Assembly (NCBI GenBank): GCA_021775095.1
Contig: JAJFII010000055.1
Location: forward strand, 124,001 to 188,000
Source of the DNA: Rhodospirillales bacterium
GTDB lineage: Bacteria; Pseudomonadota; Alphaproteobacteria; Rhodospirillales; Casp-alpha2
DNA length: 64,000 nt
Direction: 5' to 3'
Of the stretch, positions 16,255 to 25,199 are shown in pieces. The translations under genes and the position numbers were made by a program. Positions within the stretch are counted from its first letter, which is position 1, and the number at the start of each line of letters is the position of its first letter. The notes under the pieces were generated by a model. That model was given only the letters and a program-made list of their open reading frames with translations. It ran no database searches and was not told the DNA's origin.

Positions 16255-16923
16255 ATGAGTTATGTGATTAAGGAAATGCCCAACCCGGTCGCACCGGCGC
16301 TGATTGAAAAATGTGCGCGCACGGAGACCGCGACCGTCGGCCACATTCGCCATATGGGGTTCGCCGACCGTTCGATCCAGAATGTTCTGGGCGACCGTTT
16401 GACCCGGGCCGGTACCGCCGTGACCCTGGCCCTTCCCGGTCAGGATTCCACCTTGCTGCATCACATCGTCCAGTTCCTGCGTCCCGGAGATATTTTGTGT
16501 ATTGACCGATTGGGCGATGACAAACATGCCTGTCTGGGCGGTGGCGTTGCGGCAGCTATTGTCGCCACGGGCTGCACCGGCGTGGTGATTGATGGACCGT
16601 GCACGGACGTGCCGGAAATCGACCAGTATCAGTTGCCCGTCTGGTGCCGGGGCACGGCACCGATTACCACCCGGCTTTATGACGTGGGTGGCAGTTTTAA
16701 CGTTCCCATTTGCATCGGCGGGGCGGTCGTTAACCCGGGTGACGTGGTGATTGCCGATTTTTCCGGCGTCCTCGTCATGCCCGCCGGCCAAGCCGAAGCC
16801 GATGTCGACTGGGCTTTGAGCAAACAACAGGCCGAACCGGAAGGACACAAACTGATGTTGGCCGGTGCCCTATTGGGAGATCGCTCCGGCGCATCGGCAA
16901 AGGTTGCGGCAAAACTCAAATAA
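16255..16923 (+). CDS. RraA / HMG-aldolase-like protein with substituted catalytic Arg
   Basis: A protein of 222 residues with an AGAAGGAG ribosome-binding site. The RraA-fold core is visible as LGGGVAAAIVATGCTGVVIDGPCTDVPEI. In 4-hydroxy-4-methyl-2-oxoglutarate aldolases the last block reads G-x-x-R-D, with Arg binding substrate and Asp holding the metal. Here the Arg position is Thr while the Asp remains. It may therefore be an altered lyase or decarboxylase, or a non-catalytic relative. It is co-directional with GntR and probably co-transcribed. Convergent with TRAP2. Confidence 0.85.
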   Translation: MSYVIKEMPNPVAPALIEKCARTETATVGHIRHMGFADRSIQNVLGDRLTRAGTAVTLALPGQDSTLLHHIVQFLRPGDILCIDRLGDDKHACLGGGVAAAIVATGCTGVVIDGPCTDVPEIDQYQLPVWCRGTAPITTRLYDVGGSFNVPICIGGAVVNPGDVVIADFSGVLVMPAGQAEADVDWALSKQQAEPEGHKLMLAGALLGDRSGASAKVAAKLK

Positions 16924-16974
16924 ACACCTGCGAGAATAACCACCAGGGCGGATCAGGGGGGCTTCGGACGGGGC

Positions 16975-18270
16975 TCAGCGAATGGGGGTGTCCGGCCCGA
17001 GGACCAGATCCGGCAACCACAGGGTCAGTTGCGGCACATAGGTAATCAGAACCAGCACAACCATCAGCGGAATCATAAACGGCAGGACGGCAATGGCGAC
17101 CTTCTCGAAGGGCACTTTGCCAACCTCAACCATGATGTACAGGCCAATTCCCATGGGTGGCGTGGCAATGCCAATGAGCAGGCCCAATTGAATGATGATG
17201 CCAAAATGCACCCGGTCGATACCAAAACTATCAATCACCGGCAATAACATGGGAACCAACATTAATTTGGCCGGCACCCCTTCAACCACACAGCCCACCA
17301 GAATGATAAAAACCAGCATCAGGGCAAGAAATACCGAACGGGATTCGGTCACGGAAAATACCGCGTCGCCGATCATTTGCGGCACCTGTTCGATCGCCAG
17401 AAGCCAGCCCATGGCAATGGAAAATCCGATTATGATCATGATCACCGATGTCATTAACATGGTATCGGTCAGGGCTTTCCATAACCGTTCCCTGGTCAGG
17501 GTTTTGTAAAACAAACCCAAAATCATCGAGTATATGCAGGCCAAAACGCCGGCTTCCGTTGCCGTGACAAAACCACCCAGAATGGATCCCAGAATAATCC
17601 CCGGTGCGATCAGCGCCAAGACCCCGTCGATGCCGGCTTCGCGGATTTCATGGAAACTGGCCCGTTCCTGGGTTGGGAATTTGTATTTAATCGCCAGCAA
17701 CCGGTTAAAAACCATCAACGAGCCACCTACCACAAGCCCGGGAATGAGCCCGGCCAGGAACATTCTCTCGACCGACTGCTGGGCCAGGAAGGCGTATATA
17801 ACAAGGCCGATGGAGGGCGGAATGATCGGTCCGACCACCGCCGAACAGACGGTCACGGCGGCGGCAAATTCCGGCTTGTAACCCCGTTCCTTCATGGCTT
17901 TGATTTCAATCGCGCCAAGCCCGGCACAATCGGCAACGGCGGCCCCGGAGACGCCAGCAAAAATCATTGACGACAACACGTTAACCTGTGCCAACCCGGC
18001 GCGAAAATGCCCGACCAGGGCATTGGCAAAATTAAATATCCGGTCGGTCATGCCAACCACATTCATCAAGTTGCCGGCCATGATGAAAAACGGCACGGCC
18101 GCCAGGGACGGTTTGTTAACCCCCTCGAGGATCTGTTGCGGGATGATGTAGAGGGAATCGGAAAATTCGCTGGTCGCAAAGGTCATCAGCACGGCCGCAC
18201 CAATCGCCATGGAAACCGGGACCCGTAACAAAATCAAGACGATAAAACCGATGAATAAAACCAGAAACAT
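16975..18270 (-). CDS. TRAP transporter large membrane subunit (DctM family), TRAP2
   Basis: A protein of 431 residues. Landmarks are LRVPVSMAIGAAVL, MIFAGVSGAAVADCAGLGAIE, GPIIPPSIGLVIYAF, LGGFVTATEAGVLACIYS and IGIATPPMGIGLY. It starts 2 nt after the DctQ stop codon. Together with 18273-18833 and 18862-19860 it makes a complete TRAP transporter, the second within 8 kb. The two large subunits differ enough that they are not a recent duplication. Confidence 0.95.
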   Translation of the reverse strand: MFLVLFIGFIVLILLRVPVSMAIGAAVLMTFATSEFSDSLYIIPQQILEGVNKPSLAAVPFFIMAGNLMNVVGMTDRIFNFANALVGHFRAGLAQVNVLSSMIFAGVSGAAVADCAGLGAIEIKAMKERGYKPEFAAAVTVCSAVVGPIIPPSIGLVIYAFLAQQSVERMFLAGLIPGLVVGGSLMVFNRLLAIKYKFPTQERASFHEIREAGIDGVLALIAPGIILGSILGGFVTATEAGVLACIYSMILGLFYKTLTRERLWKALTDTMLMTSVIMIIIGFSIAMGWLLAIEQVPQMIGDAVFSVTESRSVFLALMLVFIILVGCVVEGVPAKLMLVPMLLPVIDSFGIDRVHFGIIIQLGLLIGIATPPMGIGLYIMVEVGKVPFEKVAIAVLPFMIPLMVVLVLITYVPQLTLWLPDLVLGPDTPIR

Positions 18271-18272
18271 GA

Positions 18273-18833
18273 TTAACTGTCCGGGTCGGTGGCGTGGGAC
18301 GGTGCCAGTTCGGGCATGCCAACCCAGGTTTTCAAAATATCAAGAATGGCGTTGAGAAAGATCAACAGGCAGGAAACGCCAAGGGGAATGGACAGGGTAT
18401 ACCGTTCGATTTCCCCCCAGGGGGTGACAACCCCGTCGATCACACCAACCTGGCTGGCCAGGATCTTCGGCATTTCCAAAAGCATCATGCCCATGACGAT
18501 CAGGATCAAAACCGGCACCCCATAGCGGGTTGCCAGCAGGGCCTTCGGGCCCAGTTTGATGACCAGAAAATCAACGGCTATATCCTTGCCCAGCCGATAG
18601 ACCACATAAAACCCGATAAACGACATCCAGACAAAAAACTGCATGGTCCAGGGCCAGATCCAGTAAAAGGAAACATTGATCAGGCGCAACAAGATGGTCG
18701 CCGCTGTGCCGATTAACATCAGTCCCAGACACAAGTTCGCCAGCACCAGGAAAACCTGGGAAATCGCTCCCATGACCTGATCAAACCGATGGACCGCCGC
18801 CAGCAGCGGCCCATCTTTGATTTCACTGTTCAT
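18273..18833 (-). CDS. TRAP transporter small membrane subunit (DctQ family), TRAP2
   Basis: A protein of 186 residues with four hydrophobic helices. MQFFVWMSFIGFYVVYRLGKD followed by IAVDFLVIKLGP matches the DctQ core. It lies between the binding-protein gene (28 nt upstream) and the large subunit (2 nt downstream). Confidence 0.92.
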   Translation of the reverse strand: MNSEIKDGPLLAAVHRFDQVMGAISQVFLVLANLCLGLMLIGTAATILLRLINVSFYWIWPWTMQFFVWMSFIGFYVVYRLGKDIAVDFLVIKLGPKALLATRYGVPVLILIVMGMMLLEMPKILASQVGVIDGVVTPWGEIERYTLSIPLGVSCLLIFLNAILDILKTWVGMPELAPSHATDPDS

Positions 18834-18861
18834 TTATGCCGGCCTGAGTCACAGGGGCGCG

Positions 18862-19860
18862 TCAGCGGGTTTTTTCCACGGTCTCCAGAAACCCTTGTGG
18901 AAGCTCTCCATCGGCAGCCATCTTTTTGTAAAAATCAGCCATCACCGAGACGAAGGGACTGCGATCCACATCCATGAATGTAACGCCTTTCGAGCTCATC
19001 CGTTTGATCGATTCATCGGCAGATTTATTCATCACCTCAAAACTGAACTTTCCGGCTTGTGCATAGGCTTTGTTAACAACCGCCTGCAGGTCCGGGCTCA
19101 GTTTGTCATAGGACGGCTGGTGCACCATAAAACCGATTGACTGATAATATTCGTCATGGCGCACGACATGGGGTGCCACTTCATAAAACCGCATGGATTC
19201 AACCAGGGCGATGGGGCTGTTGACGGCACTGACAATGCCCTTGTCAATGGACTGATAAACATCCGTCCAGGCCAGGGTTTTCACATCGGCACCGATGGTT
19301 GTCCAGGTGGCGATGGCGGTTTTGTTGGGATGCATTCGGAGTTTCAGCCCCTTCATGTCATCAAAATTCTTCACATCTTTTTTGGTAACCATCACCCGGT
19401 AGGGGCCACGCAGGATCGCCGTAGGGTCCCCCAACACGCCAACGCCAGCCTGTTTTGAGGCCTTGGCGTACCACCCCTTGACCAGATCCGTATTCATAAA
19501 CCGAACCCAGTGGGCATGGCTGTCGAACAGGAATGCCGCACTGATCCAGGTAATCTCGGGGACCCACTTTTTCATGTAGGTCGAGCCTTCCGCATAGAGA
19601 TGCACGGTTCCCAGTTTAAGCTGCTCCATGACCGCATTGGTTTTGCCAAGCTGCTCATTGGGGAACATTTTGACTTTCATTTGTCCGCTGGAATATTTAT
19701 CGACAAGATCGGAAAACTTCTGAAAGACTTGGCCTTCCGGACTATCGGGCGGCATTTTATGGGCCATCCGCCAGGTCACTTCGGCAAAAGCCACATTGGT
19801 CATCAGGACCAGACCGAGAAGGCTGGCGATGGATAACAAGCCAAATTTACCCTTGAACAT
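18862..19860 (-). CDS. TRAP transporter substrate-binding protein (DctP family), TRAP2
   Basis: A protein of 332 residues with a signal peptide ending near VAFA (residue 26). Landmarks are MFPNEQLGKTNAVMEQLKLG, LKLRMHPNKTAIATWTTIGA and AWTDVYQSIDKGIVSAVNSP. The usual G-x-E-N motif after the VDG position is replaced by VSAVNSP, so the ligand probably differs from TRAP1. First gene of the TRAP2 operon, reading away from motif site C. Confidence 0.92.
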   Translation of the reverse strand: MFKGKFGLLSIASLLGLVLMTNVAFAEVTWRMAHKMPPDSPEGQVFQKFSDLVDKYSSGQMKVKMFPNEQLGKTNAVMEQLKLGTVHLYAEGSTYMKKWVPEITWISAAFLFDSHAHWVRFMNTDLVKGWYAKASKQAGVGVLGDPTAILRGPYRVMVTKKDVKNFDDMKGLKLRMHPNKTAIATWTTIGADVKTLAWTDVYQSIDKGIVSAVNSPIALVESMRFYEVAPHVVRHDEYYQSIGFMVHQPSYDKLSPDLQAVVNKAYAQAGKFSFEVMNKSADESIKRMSSKGVTFMDVDRSPFVSVMADFYKKMAADGELPQGFLETVEKTR

Positions 19861-19956
19861 TACAATCCTCCTTGCGTGATTTATGGGGACCGACAGATAT
19901 GTGAGGTCGATCCGGTTGACAAATTGGTACCAGAAAAGTATTTCCGGGGAAAGAAA

Positions 19957-19988
19957 ATTTTCGATTATTTGTGTTTTTCATAATATAT
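19957..19988. promoter_or_regulatory. Shared operator motif, site C
   Basis: ATTTTCG, 16-nt spacer, then ATAATATAT. The left arm and the spacing match sites A and B exactly and the spacer begins ATTATTTGTG, close to site A. The right arm agrees at 6 of 9 positions. It lies between TRAP2 and the second D-2-hydroxyacid dehydrogenase. Confidence 0.5.
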
Positions 19989-20016
19989 CTACAAATTCCA
20001 GAAAGTTGTCGAACCC

Positions 20017-21078
20017 ATGACGCTAACCCAGGATCGCCTTAACATTTTTATCACCTCGCCGCTTGAGCCGGTTCACGTGGAGCGCATTCGGGCGACCTGC
20101 CCGGACCGGATTGAGGTCCACTACACCCCGGAACTGCTGCCGCCGCTTCGTTACGTGGCGGATCACAAAGGCGTCGACGGGTTTGTCCGGACAGCCGAGC
20201 AGGAAATCCGGTGGCAAAACCACTTGTCCAAGGCCCATATTCTATGGGATTTTCCCGTCGGTCAAAGCGGACCAGATGAATTTCAATTGCCAGCACATGT
20301 CAAATGGGTCCAGACCACCAGTTCCGGGGTCGGGCAAATGGTCAAAAACTTGGGTTTACAATCCTCTGATCTGCTCATTACCACGGCCCGCGGCATCCAC
20401 GCACGGCCCCTGGCGGATTTTGTTTTTTCTGCCTTGCTGGGGTTTTACAAAGATCACCGTCACTTAGAGATCGAACGTCAGGCGCGGCGTTGGAACAGAT
20501 ATTGCGGTGAAGGCATTGCCGGCAAAACCCTGGCGGTCATTGGCGCCGGTGGCGTCGGCCGACAGGTCATGGCCATTGGCCGGGCCTTTGGCATGACGGT
20601 CATTGCTCTGGCCCGCCCCGGTGCCAAACACAGGGCCGAGGAGCTGGGGGCAGATGCCTTATATCCCTCCGATCAGCTCTTTGAGTTTCTCGCCGAAGCC
20701 GACGCTTTGGTCCTGAGCATGCCCCATACACCGCAGACGCAGGGCATGATCAGCCGCCAGGCCCTTGCCGCCCTAAAACCCGGCGCGGTTTTTATAAATA
20801 TTGCCCGCGGTCAGGTCGTCGACGAGCAGGCCCTGGCCGACGCCCTGGCGTCCGGCCACATTGGTTTTGCCGCCCTGGATGTGTTTGAAACGGAACCTTT
20901 GCCGAAAACCAGTCCCCTGTGGGATCTGGAAAATGTCCTGATCAGCCCCCATTCGGCCAGCACCGTGGCACAGGAAAACCAGCTCATCACCGATATTTTT
21001 TGCCACAACCTCAGCTGTTTTATCGACGGCAGAACCCGGGACATGCGCAATATTCTCGACAAAACCAGGATGTATTAA
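20017..21078 (+). CDS. D-2-hydroxyacid dehydrogenase
   Basis: A protein of 353 residues. The NAD(P)-binding motif is LAVIGAGGVGRQVMAIGRAF. Catalytic residues appear as Arg in NIARGQVVDEQ, Glu in DVFETEPLPK and His in ISPHSAST. It is longer at the N-terminus than the 9048-9977 enzyme and not its close copy. Divergent from TRAP2 across motif site C, so it probably acts on the imported acid or a product of it. Confidence 0.93.
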   Translation: MTLTQDRLNIFITSPLEPVHVERIRATCPDRIEVHYTPELLPPLRYVADHKGVDGFVRTAEQEIRWQNHLSKAHILWDFPVGQSGPDEFQLPAHVKWVQTTSSGVGQMVKNLGLQSSDLLITTARGIHARPLADFVFSALLGFYKDHRHLEIERQARRWNRYCGEGIAGKTLAVIGAGGVGRQVMAIGRAFGMTVIALARPGAKHRAEELGADALYPSDQLFEFLAEADALVLSMPHTPQTQGMISRQALAALKPGAVFINIARGQVVDEQALADALASGHIGFAALDVFETEPLPKTSPLWDLENVLISPHSASTVAQENQLITDIFCHNLSCFIDGRTRDMRNILDKTRMY

Positions 21079-21140
21079 ACCGCCATACCGCCAACCTCCG
21101 GCTATAACCTTTGCTGTGCAACCGACCGTTCAGGAAACAG

Positions 21141-21162
21141 GGCGGGCCACACCGGGCCCGCC
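21141..21162. terminator. GC-rich hairpin between convergent genes
   Basis: GGCGGGCC and GGCCCGCC form an 8-bp stem with a 6-nt loop between the dehydrogenase and hsp20 stop codons. There is no clear U-tract on either strand. Confidence 0.4.
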
Positions 21163-21185
21163 GCCGATCCACGGCACCTGGAAAT

Positions 21186-21905
21186 TCAGTGCCTTATGGG
21201 GATTGTCTTACCACCCGCGCCATTCGATGGTATTTTCGCCAGGTTGACCGTCAACACCCCGTTTTTAACGGTTGCCTGTACCTGGTCCGTATCGACCGTA
21301 TCGGGCAAAGTAAAGGACCTAAGGAAGGAACCAAAACGGCGTTCCCTGACACAGCCCTGGGCGTCTGACGCAACAGACTTTTTACCTGATATGGTTAACA
21401 CGTTGTCATCGATATTGAGATGAATGTCGTCGCTATTGAGGCCTGGCAACTCGGCCGAAATGGCATAGACGTCGTCATCTTCTTCGATATCAACCTTCAA
21501 CTTAAACAAAAATCCGTTAGGTATCCGGTACATATCAAAGGGGTTGAGGGCACTGGCCCCGGTCCAACGGCGGTTGATTTCCTCAAAATACCGATCCGCT
21601 TGCTGCTTCCAGCTCTCCAGGCTGATTGCATCATTTTTATTTTGCGACAAAGCCTCACCAAACGGCATTAACGTGCTGAGAGTCGACCAGGACTGAAACA
21701 TATCGTCCATCATCCGTCCGATGTCCTTCGACCAATCGGTCAACGCGGGGGCCGTCGCTTGCCGGTTAACGACCGGTTGTTCGAGGTTTTGATTGACCGG
21801 TTTTTCGCTTTTCTTTGGTGTCGGTTCGGTTTTCCGTGTCGGTTCGGTTTTCGCCAATATGTTTTTATCGGCCTTGTCAGTTGTCATTTGTGGTGATGCA
21901 GTCAT
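21186..21905 (-). CDS. Hsp20-family small heat-shock protein
   Basis: A protein of about 239 residues, started at ATG 21905 because GAGGAG lies directly upstream; the longer frame adds 13 residues. The first 60 residues are Lys/Thr/Pro-rich and probably disordered (TEPTRKTEPTPKKSEKP). The alpha-crystallin domain spans about 125-235 (VDIEEDDDVYAISAELPGL, then RRFGSFLRSFTLP and NGVLTVNLAK). It would hold unfolding proteins in the cytoplasm. The neighbours are other stress genes, and an FNR-type box lies 65 nt upstream of the start. Such long N-terminal extensions are found in the redox-regulated Hsp20 branch. Confidence 0.92.
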   Translation of the reverse strand: MTASPQMTTDKADKNILAKTEPTRKTEPTPKKSEKPVNQNLEQPVVNRQATAPALTDWSKDIGRMMDDMFQSWSTLSTLMPFGEALSQNKNDAISLESWKQQADRYFEEINRRWTGASALNPFDMYRIPNGFLFKLKVDIEEDDDVYAISAELPGLNSDDIHLNIDDNVLTISGKKSVASDAQGCVRERRFGSFLRSFTLPDTVDTDQVQATVKNGVLTVNLAKIPSNGAGGKTIPIRH

Positions 21906-21969
21906 TGAACCTCTCCTCGGTAAAAAGTTAAACTCAGTTGCCATGATAGGCCGTCCACCGTTTCGCGCA

Positions 21970-21983
21970 TTGATTCAAATCAG
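21970..21983. promoter_or_regulatory. FNR/FixK-type box
   Basis: TTGATTCAAATCAG differs from the TTGAT-N4-ATCAA consensus at one position. It lies in the divergent spacer of hsp20 and the kinase-fusion gene, so oxygen-responsive control of the stress module is likely. Confidence 0.6.
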
Positions 21984-22095
21984 ACCGGGCATCGTCTGTC
22001 GGATACTCGAGCGATGGTGATGAACCCAGATCAATGACCGCGACATTTGACGGGTCTAAACTGGCCCACCCGATAACTCATGTGAGCCAAACGCC

Positions 22096-23673
22096 ATGTC
22101 TAAACCGTCCCTGCAAAATCAGCAAAGCATCGATGATCAAGAGGAGATTCTTATTTTTTTGTCGGATGCCGATACCTACGGGCTGCCTGTCGGTTCGGTC
22201 AGCCGCATTGACACACACATATCCCATGTCTTTCTGGCGGGTCCCTTTGCCTACAAACTGAAAAAGGCCCTTGTCCTGCCCTATCTGAATTTTTCGACGG
22301 TGAGCCGGCGACGAAAAACCTGCGAGATTGAGCTGCGGATAAATCGCCGGACGGCGCCAGACATGTATCTCGATGTTGTACCGGTGACCCGCCAGCCGAA
22401 CGGCCGATTACAACTGGCCGGTGACGGACAAGCGGTTGACTGGCTGGTGAAAATGTTAAGATTTGATAACGCGACGCTGTTTCGTAATTTGGCTGAACGT
22501 CGACAGTTAACGGAACCTTTGACCGACCAACTGGCCGCGGCCATTGCCGACTTTCATGGGGCAAGTGAGGTCATCCGGGGCGGCTTTGAGCCCAACCGTA
22601 CCGGCGCCCTGTTGGACGTCAATTTAGCCAGTTTTCGGGCCCACGGGCGCAACCTGATCTCGGCCCAACAGGCCCGGAGCCTGACCCGGCGAACGCATCA
22701 AGTGCTTGAGCAACAGGCGTCGTTGTTAAAAAAACGGGAAGATGACGGTCGCTTGCGCCATTGCCACGGCGACCTGCATTTGGCAAATATCTGCCTGTTC
22801 CATGGCAAACCAACCCTCTTCGATGCCCTTGAATTTAATCTTGCATTTGCCGAAATCGACGTGTTTTACGATCTGGCCTTTCTATTGATGGATTTCGACC
22901 ACTGGCACCTGCGGCCGCTTGGCAATCGAACGCTCAATCGATACCTGGATAGTACCGGCGATCTGGAAGGCCTGCAGCTTTTGCCTTTGTTTTTATCTTT
23001 ACGTGCCGCCGTCCGCTCCCATGTGACCCTGGCACAAATACCACCGCAGGGTCCATCCGACCCGGATCTTCGTCGCGATGTGGAGTTATATTTTCGAAGG
23101 GCCGAAGCCTACCTGTCGCCACCGTCCCCGGCGTTGATGGCGATAGGTGGATTTTCTGGAACGGGAAAGTCCTGTCAGGCACGGGCTCTGGCACCCCATT
23201 TGGGGCCTGCACCCGGTGCCCGAATTGTCCGCACCGATGCCCTGCGCAAAGGCCTGGCGGGGATCGACCCGCACGACCGCCTGCCACCGTCCGGCTACAG
23301 TCCCGCCGCCACCGATAAAACCTATAATCAGGTTTATGCGGACGCCCGACAAATTCTGCTGGCTGGCCATTCGGCCATCTGTGACGGAGTTTTCGCAAAT
23401 CCCCGGCACCGGCAAATCCTGGAATCCCTGGCCAGGGATTTAAAGGTGCCCTTTGTGGGAATCTGGTTGAACGCACCACTCGACACCCGGGTCGGGCGGA
23501 TCCATACACGGGTGCATGACATTTCCGATGCGACGGAACCGGTCGCACGCCAACAATCGGCTGTTGATCCGGGGCCCATGAGCTGGCACCAGATCGATGC
23601 CGCCGATGATCTGAAAAGCACCACACAACGCATTCGTCAGACTTTGCGGGCTGGATGGATTGGCGAGTTGTGA
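22096..23673 (+). CDS. Fused aminoglycoside-phosphotransferase-like and P-loop kinase protein
   Basis: A protein of 525 residues with two parts. The first (about 30-320) is an APH-like domain with CHGDLHLANICLFHGKPTLFDALEFN, which carries the catalytic HGDLHxxN and metal-binding Asp. The second (about 350-520) is a P-loop kinase with GGFSGTGKS. Such fusions are a recognised uncharacterised family that often lies with universal-stress and Hsp20 genes. The phosphorylated substrate is unknown. Reading away from the FNR-type box. Confidence 0.9.
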   Translation: MSKPSLQNQQSIDDQEEILIFLSDADTYGLPVGSVSRIDTHISHVFLAGPFAYKLKKALVLPYLNFSTVSRRRKTCEIELRINRRTAPDMYLDVVPVTRQPNGRLQLAGDGQAVDWLVKMLRFDNATLFRNLAERRQLTEPLTDQLAAAIADFHGASEVIRGGFEPNRTGALLDVNLASFRAHGRNLISAQQARSLTRRTHQVLEQQASLLKKREDDGRLRHCHGDLHLANICLFHGKPTLFDALEFNLAFAEIDVFYDLAFLLMDFDHWHLRPLGNRTLNRYLDSTGDLEGLQLLPLFLSLRAAVRSHVTLAQIPPQGPSDPDLRRDVELYFRRAEAYLSPPSPALMAIGGFSGTGKSCQARALAPHLGPAPGARIVRTDALRKGLAGIDPHDRLPPSGYSPAATDKTYNQVYADARQILLAGHSAICDGVFANPRHRQILESLARDLKVPFVGIWLNAPLDTRVGRIHTRVHDISDATEPVARQQSAVDPGPMSWHQIDAADDLKSTTQRIRQTLRAGWIGEL

Positions 23674-23917
23674 CCACAATTTTGCTATCACGCGGTAACT
23701 ATTACCGGAGGTCGGCAGGCCGAATATTCTCAAATTTCCGCCAGTTCATCGGTCCGGGAACCTTATACCCAGATCATTGAAATGGGCCGCACCATGTGCT
23801 TACATGAGCCGATCAGTGAGAGGATTAGGGGGCTTCGCCCGAAGACCCGATAGCAAGGCCTGAGAACAACGCAGCCTGAAGAGGCAAAACCCTTCCCAAA
23901 CCGGTGGAGTCAAAACG

Positions 23918-24841
23918 GTGGCATCAGAATTATATGAAATTCTCAACCTGCAACCAAAGGCCTCTGAGGCAGATATTCGCAAGGCCTACCGTTCGCTTGC
24001 CAAAAAACATCATCCGGATCTGAATCCGGGTGATAAAAAATCGGCGGAGACATTTCGCAATCTCCGTTCGGCCTACGACATCCTGTCTGACCCGGAAAAA
24101 CGGCGGCAATATGATGCTGGCGAAATCGATGCCCAGGGCAATGAAAAACAGCGCCAGTTCTACAATGACTATGCAACGTCGGATCACCCCTACGGTTCCA
24201 GCGCCGGTTACGACGACATCAGTGATTTATTCTCCGACCTGCTCCGGGCCCAGCAAAATGCCGGTCAGGGCCGCCGCCGGTCGCCCATGGGCAATGACCT
24301 GCACTATCAGATGGATATTTCCTTTAGCGAAGCGGCAACGGGGGCAAAAAAACGCATTCATTTACCGGACGGAGGAACCCTGGACGTTAAAATTCCGCCC
24401 GGTCATCGGGACGGTCAGCAGTTACGGCTAAAGGGCAAGGGGGGAGCCGCTGCGGGCGGAGCTGCCAATGGCGACGCCTATATCAAAATCCAAGTGGCCC
24501 TGGACCCGGTTTTCCAGCGGCGCGACCGGGACATTGTCATGGAGCTGGACGTCAGCCTGAACGAGGCCGTGCTCGGCGGCCGGGTCCCAGTGCCAACGGT
24601 TTATGGCGTGGTTTCCATGACCCTGCCGCCGGGTTCGAACAGTGGCGACACTCTGCGCTTGAAGGGCAAAGGCATAGTCGGCAGTGGCAAACAAATGAAC
24701 GGAGATCAGTTGGTCAAACTGCGGGTCGTGTTACCCAAATCCATAGACGATGATCTTCAAGGTTTTATCACGGACTGGGCCAAAGATCACGCCTATGACC
24801 CGCGCCAGGCATCACCGGGAGGTCAGGATAATGGTCAATGA
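23918..24841 (+). CDS. cbpA: CbpA-type DnaJ co-chaperone
   Basis: A protein of 307 residues starting at GTG 23918 after GGTGGAG. The J domain spans residues 1-68 with the HPD tripeptide in KKHHPDLNPGDK. A short linker follows, then two C-terminal substrate-binding domains (DLHYQMDISFSEAATGAKK and RDRDIVMELDVSLNEAVLGG). There is no zinc-finger region, which identifies the CbpA rather than the DnaJ class. It stimulates DnaK ATP hydrolysis. The CbpM gene overlaps its 3' end by 11 nt. Confidence 0.93.
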   Translation: MASELYEILNLQPKASEADIRKAYRSLAKKHHPDLNPGDKKSAETFRNLRSAYDILSDPEKRRQYDAGEIDAQGNEKQRQFYNDYATSDHPYGSSAGYDDISDLFSDLLRAQQNAGQGRRRSPMGNDLHYQMDISFSEAATGAKKRIHLPDGGTLDVKIPPGHRDGQQLRLKGKGGAAAGGAANGDAYIKIQVALDPVFQRRDRDIVMELDVSLNEAVLGGRVPVPTVYGVVSMTLPPGSNSGDTLRLKGKGIVGSGKQMNGDQLVKLRVVLPKSIDDDLQGFITDWAKDHAYDPRQASPGGQDNGQ

Positions 24842-25163
24842 ATACGACGTTGTCGGGCGGTTTTCCGGGCTCCACCTGAAGACCCTGAAAATCTGGATCA
24901 AGCGCGGGTGGGTGACACCGACCACCGACCCCGACGGATATCATTTTCAAGAAATTGATGTCGCCCGAGTCGGCCTGATCTATGATTTTTCCAACGACCT
25001 GCAACTCGATGACGATACCGTCGATGTGCTGCTGCCACTGCTCGATCAGGTTCACGGTCTGCGCAACCAACTGCGACGCCTTGCCCAGGCGGTCGATGCC
25101 CAACCGGAAGAGGTGCGCCGCCGTATCGCACAGACTCTGGCCGATGGTGGAGAAGAGGTGTAA
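24831..25163 (+). CDS. cbpM: CbpM-like chaperone modulator (MerR-type fold)
   Basis: A protein of 110 residues. The start at ATG 24831 has GGGAGGTCAG upstream and overlaps the cbpA stop codon, implying translational coupling. The N-terminal MerR-like helix-turn-helix is visible (LHLKTLKIWIKRGWVTPTTD), followed by a coiled-coil segment with LLPLLDQVHGLRNQLRRLA. CbpM binds the J domain of CbpA and inhibits it. The gene order cbpA-cbpM is as in Escherichia coli. Confidence 0.88.
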   Translation: MVNEYDVVGRFSGLHLKTLKIWIKRGWVTPTTDPDGYHFQEIDVARVGLIYDFSNDLQLDDDTVDVLLPLLDQVHGLRNQLRRLAQAVDAQPEEVRRRIAQTLADGGEEV

Positions 25164-25199
25164 AAAAACAGGCAGAGACGTTTAAAATCGGGCCGGGTC

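Noticed and set aside
16246-16848. 200-residue minus-strand ORF
   Set aside because: Antisense to the RraA-like gene, which has a good ribosome-binding site and fold motifs.
22934-23677. 247-residue minus-strand ORF
   Set aside because: Antisense to the P-loop kinase half of the fusion protein. Arg/Pro-rich shadow composition.
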